Below, piece after piece: positions 7,143 through 12,122 of a DNA stretch of 12,122 bases. Made by a program: the position numbers and the translations under genes. Every line of letters begins with the position of its first letter. Position 1 is the stretch's first letter. The notes under the pieces are model-generated. The model did not search any database. It saw only the letters and a program-made list of their open reading frames with translations, and was not told the DNA's origin. Source of the DNA: Gemmatimonadota bacterium (GTDB lineage: Bacteria; GCA-2686955); the NCBI GenBank assembly GCA_026991065.1, contig JALXCG010000727.1, positions 1 through 12,122 of the forward strand, read 5' to 3'.

Positions 7143-7840
7143 TCCCGATGGTCCGACCAGATCTCCCGGCCGTTGCTTCCGCTCAGCAGGCGGAAATCCA
7201 GGCGGTAGTGGAATCGGTTTTTGCCCGCTTCGTCAACGGTTGGGGTTCCACTGACGCGGGAGAGCACGACATAGTCGGTATGGTAGAAGCGGGTGAGGTC
7301 AAGGTCGGCGCTGCCGAGGCGTGGATCGTCGAAGCGGACGCGAAGAGCACTGGCCAAGGCGCGGCGCCGTTCGCCGGTAACGGCCTTGGCAGAAGTGCCG
7401 ATCGAGCCTGAAATCGCGGTGTCCATCAACTCCTGAGCGAACCGGCGCGAGGTGGTGTTCTCCAGGCGAAGGAAGAGAATATTCGGCGTACTTTTCGCAG
7501 TCGAGATGTGGGCCACTGCATTCTCAACAAGATCGGCGGCAGCGATTGCCAGTTGGCGCGAGGAGTCACCCGGATCCGCATCATCAACAACACGGTCGCC
7601 GTTTGGGGCGTCGGTCACCGGCTCGTCGGCCCGGACACGTTCCGAATCGACCAGCACAACTGCATGTGAGGCGGAGAGTTCGGCCAGCCAACCGTCCAAC
7701 TCTTCACTCTTCTCAATCGAAGTGCATTCCAGCGCGGTGCCGTCTTTGAGATGGAGGTAGGTGTGGCCGCCACAGCCGGTCACGAAGAGAACGGTGGCGC
7801 AGAACAGGAGGGACAGAGAGCGAGGTTTCGAAGTAGACAT
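7124..7840 (-). CDS. LpoB-like lipoprotein, candidate penicillin-binding-protein activator
   Basis: The 238-residue product begins with a clear lipoprotein signal: basic residues 5-7, a hydrophobic run 9-20, and VTGC with lipid-accepting Cys 23. Residues 24-95 form a poorly conserved acidic, low-complexity spacer. Residues 96-238 look like the LpoB/PBP-activator domain: AADLVENAV, NILFLRLENTTSRRFAQELMDTAI (120-143), a helix, TDYVVLSRVSG (188-198), and the end strand FHYRLDFRLLSGSNGREIWSD (210-230). LpoB is an outer-membrane lipoprotein that stimulates PBP1b glycan synthesis; the assignment here rests on residue pattern and is moderate. The ATG at 7840 is chosen because it places the signal peptide correctly; a TTG at 7876 would add 12 residues ahead of it. 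No good Shine-Dalgarno is visible. Its stop lies inside the start of the following glycosyltransferase gene, so the two are one transcript. Confidence 0.8.
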   Translation of the reverse strand: MSTSKPRSLSLLFCATVLFVTGCGGHTYLHLKDGTALECTSIEKSEELDGWLAELSASHAVVLVDSERVRADEPVTDAPNGDRVVDDADPGDSSRQLAIAAADLVENAVAHISTAKSTPNILFLRLENTTSRRFAQELMDTAISGSIGTSAKAVTGERRRALASALRVRFDDPRLGSADLDLTRFYHTDYVVLSRVSGTPTVDEAGKNRFHYRLDFRLLSGSNGREIWSDHREWTVSW

Positions 7841-7988
7841 GCGCAAGACTTTGCCACACTCGCGTCGATCTTCCAAACGAATCGAGAATTCTGCCGATAG
7901 AGAGGATTGAAGTGCGGCCGAAAGGGCGCTGGCAAGCTGTTGTCGCCGGCACGGCGCGCGCGCAAACCCTCAACCAGCTGAAATCTCC
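7841..7988. other. divergent intergenic region
   Basis: These 148 nt separate the minus-strand lipoprotein gene from the plus-strand HD-GYP gene and should hold promoters for both. I see no convincing sigma-70 pair on either strand: a TTGAAG at 7907-7912 has no matching -10 at 16-18 nt, and AGAATT on the minus strand has no -35 at proper distance. A GC-alternating GCGCGCGC-type stretch lies near 7955-7962. Confidence 0.6.
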
Positions 7989-8903
7989 ATGGCAGCAAAG
8001 GGCGACCAATCCACGGGATCCGATTTTCCCGAACTGGACCCCCAACCGGACCGGGCTGTGGGTCTTGAGGGCGATGGTCATGAGGTAGATCACCGCTCCA
8101 GGGTGGGGCGCGTGGACAATCTTGAATCTGCGCTGCGCGCGATCAATGAGGAACTCGACCTCCTGAGCCAGGTGCGCGCCGGCACGTTTCGGGATCTTCA
8201 GCGTGAGGTGATCCGCTATCGAGCTGTACTGCGTGGTGCCTTGCACGCTCTGGCCGAGGCAGTGGATGCGAAGGATACTTACACCCACGGGCACTCCAGG
8301 CGCGTGAGTGCTTATGCCGGCCATTTGGGCCGAGTGATCGGGTTGAGTTCGGATGAACTCGATACCCTCACGTTTGGCGCACTCTTGCATGACGTCGGCA
8401 AAATCGGCATGCCGGAGTCGATTCTGCGCAAGCCCGCCCGGTTGACCAGCGATGAGTATGAGATCGTGAAGCGACACCCGGTCTTGGGAGCGGAGATTCT
8501 GCGCAGCATCCCCGACCTCGGCAGCGTCGAGACCACCGTTCGGCATCACCACGAACGATTGGATGGCGCGGGCTATCCAGATAGATTGGCCGGCGAGAAC
8601 ATCAGCATCTGTGCCCGGGTGGTGGCGGTGGTCGACACCTTCGACGCGATCACCACAACCCGGAGCTATCGGCGCGCCCGCAGCCCGAAACAAGCTCTTG
8701 AGATTATGGGCGATGCATCCGGCGCACAACTGGACGGCGAGCTGGTGGAGCATTTCGCCCGTCTTTGGTATGCGGGTGACCTGGAGCACATCATCGGTGA
8801 CCTGTGGGAACCGGCTGCGGCTGGTTGTGAAGATGAAGGCGAAGAAGATGAAGTCTCCGCTGCGGGGGGAGCGGTCGGCTGCGACCACGGTGTCATCACC
8901 TGA
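7989..8903 (+). CDS. HD-GYP domain protein, probable cyclic-di-GMP phosphodiesterase
   Basis: The 304-residue protein carries a complete HD-GYP domain (about 85-262), the type that hydrolyses cyclic-di-GMP to GMP or pGpG. Visible landmarks are DTYTHGHSRRVS (96-107), LLHDVGKIGMP (132-142, HD pair H134/D135), KRHPVLGAEIL (161-171), HHHERLDGAGYP (186-197, with the GYP triplet 195-197) and VVDTFDAITTTRSYR (214-228). All expected metal ligands seem present. There is no receiver, PAS or membrane segment. Residues 1-45 are polar and disordered-looking, 45-85 are a likely short coiled coil, and the tail after 280 is acidic (EDEGEEDE). The ATG at 7989 is the first in the frame after a stop at 7908; its ribosome site is poor. 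It is transcribed alone and diverges from the LpoB-like gene, so its signal input is unknown. Confidence 0.93.
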   Translation: MAAKGDQSTGSDFPELDPQPDRAVGLEGDGHEVDHRSRVGRVDNLESALRAINEELDLLSQVRAGTFRDLQREVIRYRAVLRGALHALAEAVDAKDTYTHGHSRRVSAYAGHLGRVIGLSSDELDTLTFGALLHDVGKIGMPESILRKPARLTSDEYEIVKRHPVLGAEILRSIPDLGSVETTVRHHHERLDGAGYPDRLAGENISICARVVAVVDTFDAITTTRSYRRARSPKQALEIMGDASGAQLDGELVEHFARLWYAGDLEHIIGDLWEPAAAGCEDEGEEDEVSAAGGAVGCDHGVIT

Positions 8904-8973
8904 GAGATCGCGAAGAGACAGCTCCCGCTTTCTGTAGTTCGCATCCATACCGGTTCCGTGTGGATCCTTTCCA

Positions 8974-9002
8974 TGGACTGCGACTGATGTTGATGCTATA
9001 AT
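8974..9002 (+). promoter_or_regulatory. near-consensus sigma-70 promoter of the DEAD-box gene
   Basis: A perfect TATAAT at 8997-9002 is preceded by TGC (extended -10) and, 17 nt upstream, by TGGACT at 8974-8979, which matches 4 of 6 positions of TTGACA. The predicted start near 9008-9010 gives a leader of about 28 nt before the ATG at 9037. This is the only strong promoter-like sequence I found in the window and sits in a locally AT-rich patch. Confidence 0.72.
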
Positions 9003-9027
9003 TCCTGATTCATATTGCAATGCTATT

Positions 9028-9032
9028 AGGAG
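9028..9032 (+). promoter_or_regulatory. Shine-Dalgarno of the DEAD-box gene
   Basis: AGGAG lies 4 nt before the ATG at 9037 and fixes the start of the helicase, in agreement with the short usual N-terminus of RhlE proteins. Confidence 0.65.
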
Positions 9033-9036
9033 CTTA

Positions 9037-10251
9037 ATGACATTTGAAGATCTTGATCTGATTCCGCCCATTCTGCGGGCGGTCGAAGCAGCTGGCTACA
9101 AAAAGCCAACCCCCATCCAGGAACGGGCGATCCCGATTGTGCTGCGGGGTGAAGACATCATAGGGGCGGCGCAGACGGGAACCGGAAAAACCGCGGCCTT
9201 TGCACTGCCAATCCTGGACGATGTCGACTACATCGGCGGGAATGAACCGCTTGCCCTGGTGCTGACCCCGACTCGGGAACTCGCTCAGCAGGTTGCCGAT
9301 TCCTTTGAGACTTACGGTCGTTTTATTGATGTGCGCCTGGCAGTGCTGGTCGGCGGTGCCTCTTTCGACAAGCAGGTGCGTGCCTTGGCCGCCGGGCCTC
9401 AGGTCATTGTCGCCACGCCGGGGCGCCTGCTCGATCATCTGCAGCGCGGCCGTCTCCAACTCGACAGTGTGCGCACGTTGGTCCTCGACGAAGCGGACCG
9501 AATGCTGGACATGGGCTTTATTCACGATGTGAAGCGCATCATCCGCAGAGTTCCGCGCAAGCGGCAGACTCTCTTCTTTTCGGCAACTCTGCGCCCGGAC
9601 GTGGAGAGTTTGGCGCGGGACATTCTGAACAACCCGATCCGCGTCGGTGTCAAGCCCGATTATGAAACCGCGGAACATGTTCGCCAGCGGGTGATTCGAG
9701 TGGACTCTGCGCGCCGCCGGCAGTTGCTGGCGCACCTCTTGACCACTGAAGGGTGGGACCAGGTGTTGGTGTTTACGCGGACCCGGCGCGGTGCCGAAAC
9801 ACTGACCATGGTGCTGCGGAATCGCGGATTCCAGGTTGAAGAGATCCATGGGAATCGGTCGCAAAAGGAGCGCAATGCCGCGCTTGATGCTTTCAAGAGC
9901 GGCAAGGTCACGGTGCTTGTCGCAACCGATGTTGCTTCTCGCGGGCTGGATATACGTGGCATCTCCCATGTCGTGAATTTCGACATGCCGAACAACCCGG
10001 AGGAGTATGTGCATCGCATCGGTCGCACCGGGCGCGCCGGAGCGACCGGCTATGCCGTGAGTTTTGTTGTGGCTGACGATTGGCCGCTGCTGCGCGAGAT
10101 CGAGCAGGTCACCAGCAAGGAGATCCGCCGCACCACCGTTGCGGGGTTCGAGCCGACCTGGAGCGAGCCCATCGCCAGCGGCCCCAAGGACTGGGATGGC
10201 AAAGGCGTGAAAGTGGTCTACAGCGCCTTCTCCGGGTCGGCGAAGAGCTAG
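9037..10251 (+). CDS. DEAD-box ATP-dependent RNA helicase, RhlE-like
   Basis: The 404-residue cytoplasmic helicase unwinds RNA duplexes and remodels ribonucleoproteins using ATP. All family motifs are present: the Q motif YKKPTPIQ (21-28), I AQTGTGKT (45-52), Ia PTRELAQQ (78-85), Ib TPGRLLD (127-133), II DEAD (151-154), III SAT (182-184), IV VLVFTRTRRG (243-252), V VLVATDVASRGLDI (293-306) and VI HRIGRTGRAG (326-335). The start FEDLDLIPPILRAV is RhlE-like; the tail after motif VI is short (about 70 residues) and not strongly basic, unlike many RhlE proteins, so the named subfamily is tentative. RhlE-type helicases act in ribosome assembly and RNA turnover and are often raised in the cold. It has its own strong promoter and converges on the SUV3-like helicase gene with 52 nt between stops. 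Confidence 0.95.
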   Translation: MTFEDLDLIPPILRAVEAAGYKKPTPIQERAIPIVLRGEDIIGAAQTGTGKTAAFALPILDDVDYIGGNEPLALVLTPTRELAQQVADSFETYGRFIDVRLAVLVGGASFDKQVRALAAGPQVIVATPGRLLDHLQRGRLQLDSVRTLVLDEADRMLDMGFIHDVKRIIRRVPRKRQTLFFSATLRPDVESLARDILNNPIRVGVKPDYETAEHVRQRVIRVDSARRRQLLAHLLTTEGWDQVLVFTRTRRGAETLTMVLRNRGFQVEEIHGNRSQKERNAALDAFKSGKVTVLVATDVASRGLDIRGISHVVNFDMPNNPEEYVHRIGRTGRAGATGYAVSFVVADDWPLLREIEQVTSKEIRRTTVAGFEPTWSEPIASGPKDWDGKGVKVVYSAFSGSAKS

Positions 10252-10281
10252 GAGCCTGTCCACATCGGTTGGTTGTGGCTC
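10252..10281. terminator. possible weak hairpin between convergent helicase genes
   Basis: GAG (10252-10254) and CCACA (10260-10264) can pair with TGTGG (10274-10278) and CTC (10279-10281), giving a bulged stem with a 9-nt loop in the 52-nt gap. It is followed on the plus strand by TTCTC, not a real T-run, so it is a weak candidate for ending either transcript. Confidence 0.25.
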
Positions 10282-10303
10282 TTCTCGACGACTGATCAAG
10301 GTC

Positions 10304-12122
10304 CTAGGCGGATGCTTCGGGTTTGTCGCCCGGTGTTCGGCGGCGCTTTTTTCCTGGTTGCCTGCGCGGTCGTTGCCGTGACCGCGCCGGCTTGGCCAGG
10401 GCAGCCATGAAACCGGGGAGCAGTTCGGCGGAGCAGGCCAACCAACTCTGCACCTGAGTTTGCACCTCACGGTTGTGACGGGCGCGAGGGGGGCGCAAGC
10501 GGGAGGCGACTCGCTCGTAGACGTCGGCGCGGACCCAGAGCGGTCCGCCACGCACATAGCCGAGCAGTGGCGCCGGAGGCCCGGCATGAAGTGCCTCGAG
10601 CGGCATGCTGGGTGGGGCTCCCGCGGGGATCGGCGGGACCTGCGCGAGTCCCTCCGCGACTGCCCACAGCAGCGTGCGCTGCTGCATCGATGCGGGGCGC
10701 AAGAAGGAGCGCACGTAGATCACCTCGCGGCCGAGTCGTATGTCGAGGCGCGCCAACTGGCCGCGTTCGCGGCGGTCGACGCTGGCCAGCAGAGCACGGA
10801 GCGAGTGCCGGGAGAGGCAGGCGAGCGTGGTGCGAAGGCGATGCACGATCCCCCGGCCGCCGGGGCCCAGCATCCTGGTCGCCTCGCGGTCCAGCGGTTC
10901 AACCACAGCCGCTGCAAAACTCCGAACCGCGACTTGCAGGCGCCGGCGAACCCGATCGCGGCTGGCGCCGCTGAGGAGCGGATTCTCCGCGACTGTTGCT
11001 TCCGGGCGCAGAATGTCCAGGCCCCGCCGCATTCTGCCGATGATTTCTCCGCGCCAGGCGATCTCTCCGCTGGGGCGAATCTGCAGAGCATTCTCCGGTG
11101 CGTCGAGCAGCATTTCGATCCGGCGCTCGATCACAGGGCCGAGTGCGCGCTCCACGCGCTGCCGCGCATTGTGCTCCAGGGCGGCATCGGGGCAGAAGCG
11201 GAGCGCGCGCAGATGGCCACAGGGCAACCCCTGCGCCAGGACGGAATCGTCCTCCAGTACTTCGACCTCGAGCGAATGGGCGCGCGCGCCGCGCAACAGA
11301 ACGCTGGCGCGACGGTCGACGAAGCGCGCGGTCAGGGCCTGGTGAAGCGCATCTGAAAGCCGGTCTTCGATGGTTCGGGTCAGTTCCTGCCAGCCGCGTG
11401 AATCCTCCACCCAATCGGAGCGATGGGCAACATAGGTCCAGGTACGAATGGCGGCAATGCGCCCCATCAGGGTCTCAATGTCCCCCTCCGGACGGTTGAT
11501 GCGCGCGATCTGGTTGTGCATCCACGCCGCCGGGAGGCGCCTTTCTCGCTGCTGCAGATGAACAAAGATCCGCCCCAGCAGGGAAACGTGGTCGGCGCCG
11601 AGTCGGCCGCGAAAATCGGGCACGCCACAGACATCCCAGAGCAGCCGCAGATCCTCCTCGCCGTGGAGAAGGGCGCGGATCTCCGCGCGTTCCGCCAACT
11701 CGTCGAGGGCCTGTTGATCATCGGCCCGTTGCTGCAGGCGCAGGAACGGGTGGGGCGCCGCCTTTCCCAGGCTGTGCCGCAGTGCCTCCAGCCCGGAGAA
11801 ATCGAGTTGTGAAGCGCGGTAGTAGATTGCGGCGACCTGCGGGAAGGAGTGCGATTCGATCGCCCGGATGTAGTGGGCGTCGAGCGCCGGCAGTGAGGCG
11901 GCAAGACTGAAGGTCCCGTCGCGGCGAAAGCGGCCCGCGCGTCCGGCAATCTGCGCCATTTCGGCGGCACGCAGTTGCCGGAAGCCGCGCCCGTCGAATT
12001 TCCGGGTGGCGAGAAAAACCACCTGCTCAATGTCCAGGTTCAGGCCCATGCCGATGGCGTCGGTGGCGACGATGTGGTGAACATCACCGGCCTGATAGAG
12101 TGCAACCTGGGCGTTTCTGGCG
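10304..12122 (-). CDS. SUV3-like DExH-type RNA helicase (5' partial)
   Basis: The gene runs off the right edge; 605 residues of its C-terminal part are visible, and motifs I to IV lie outside. The first visible residues contain motif V, VATDAIGMGLNLDI, and then motif VI, QIAGRAGR (11930-11953), both diagnostic of the SUV3/SUPV3L1 helicase branch. Downstream comes a long SUV3-type C-terminal region including RTWTYVAHRSDW and a RLSDALHQALTARFVDRR block, which I associate with the long alphaproteobacterial SUV3-like helicases. The final 29 residues (nt 10307-10393) are very basic (Lys/Arg/Pro-rich), a plausible nucleic-acid-binding tail. Mitochondrial SUV3 unwinds RNA for the degradosome with PNPase; a similar role in RNA decay here is inference. 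The stop at 10304 faces the DEAD-box helicase stop. Confidence 0.88.
   Translation of the reverse strand, partial: ARNAQVALYQAGDVHHIVATDAIGMGLNLDIEQVVFLATRKFDGRGFRQLRAAEMAQIAGRAGRFRRDGTFSLAASLPALDAHYIRAIESHSFPQVAAIYYRASQLDFSGLEALRHSLGKAAPHPFLRLQQRADDQQALDELAERAEIRALLHGEEDLRLLWDVCGVPDFRGRLGADHVSLLGRIFVHLQQRERRLPAAWMHNQIARINRPEGDIETLMGRIAAIRTWTYVAHRSDWVEDSRGWQELTRTIEDRLSDALHQALTARFVDRRASVLLRGARAHSLEVEVLEDDSVLAQGLPCGHLRALRFCPDAALEHNARQRVERALGPVIERRIEMLLDAPENALQIRPSGEIAWRGEIIGRMRRGLDILRPEATVAENPLLSGASRDRVRRRLQVAVRSFAAAVVEPLDREATRMLGPGGRGIVHRLRTTLACLSRHSLRALLASVDRRERGQLARLDIRLGREVIYVRSFLRPASMQQRTLLWAVAEGLAQVPPIPAGAPPSMPLEALHAGPPAPLLGYVRGGPLWVRADVYERVASRLRPPRARHNREVQTQVQSWLACSAELLPGFMAALAKPARSRQRPRRQPGKKRRRTPGDKPEASA

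Noticed and set aside
8945-8963. Small hairpin CCATAC/GTGTGG after the HD-GYP gene
   Set aside because: Only six pairs including a G-T wobble and no T-run follows; too weak to call a terminator.
9034-10587. Long minus-strand open frame of 517 codons spanning the whole DEAD-box gene
   Set aside because: It is a shadow of the helicase codons in GC-rich DNA: the translation is low-complexity, rich in His/Arg/Gln, with no recognisable domain, and the sense strand carries every helicase motif.
1-12122. tRNA, rRNA, CRISPR arrays, transposases, phage or toxin-antitoxin genes
   Set aside because: None seen on reading both strands; gaps between genes are all under 150 nt and every long frame with recognisable motifs is accounted for.

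Overview
This is a GC-rich bacterial chromosomal window with nine protein-coding genes, dense gene packing and no RNA genes, insertion sequences, phage genes or CRISPR repeats that I can see. Two proteins with lipoprotein signal peptides, one resembling the outer-membrane penicillin-binding-protein activator LpoB, and a YbdG-type mechanosensitive channel point to a Gram-negative cell. The right-edge helicase is of the SUV3-like type that I know best from alphaproteobacteria, but I cannot fix the phylum. It could equally be a deltaproteobacterial or other uncultured proteobacterium-like lineage.

Layout: (1) Positions 2-6313, plus strand, look like one operon of five genes. They are a YncE-like beta-propeller fused to an alkaline-phosphatase-superfamily phosphoesterase (5' end outside the window), a small lipoprotein of unknown function ending in six aspartates, alanine racemase (alr), a family-2 glycosyltransferase, and a YbdG/MscM-type mechanosensitive channel. 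Three of the four junctions are overlaps of 4 to 17 nt. (2) Positions 6168-7840, minus strand, hold an LpoB-like lipoprotein followed by a second family-2 glycosyltransferase, overlapping by 19 nt. The end of this glycosyltransferase gene runs 146 nt into the end of the channel gene on the other strand. (3) Positions 7989-8903, plus strand, encode a stand-alone HD-GYP protein, a probable cyclic-di-GMP phosphodiesterase. (4) Positions 9037-10251, plus strand, encode a DEAD-box RNA helicase of RhlE type behind a near-consensus sigma-70 promoter. (5) Positions 10304-12122, minus strand, encode the C-terminal two thirds or so of an SUV3-like helicase that converges on the DEAD-box gene.

How they may work together: the first two blocks share a cell-envelope theme (D-alanine supply for peptidoglycan, two sugar transferases, a membrane-tension channel, a candidate PBP activator and an exported phosphoesterase). 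The third block is second-messenger signalling, and the last two genes are RNA helicases. The envelope theme is inference from families and gene order.

I did not find a clearly new system. The observations most worth a second look are the long tail-to-tail coding overlap at 6168-6313, the LpoB-like/glycosyltransferase pair, the aspartate-tailed lipoprotein next to alr, and the SUV3-like helicase facing an RhlE-type helicase.
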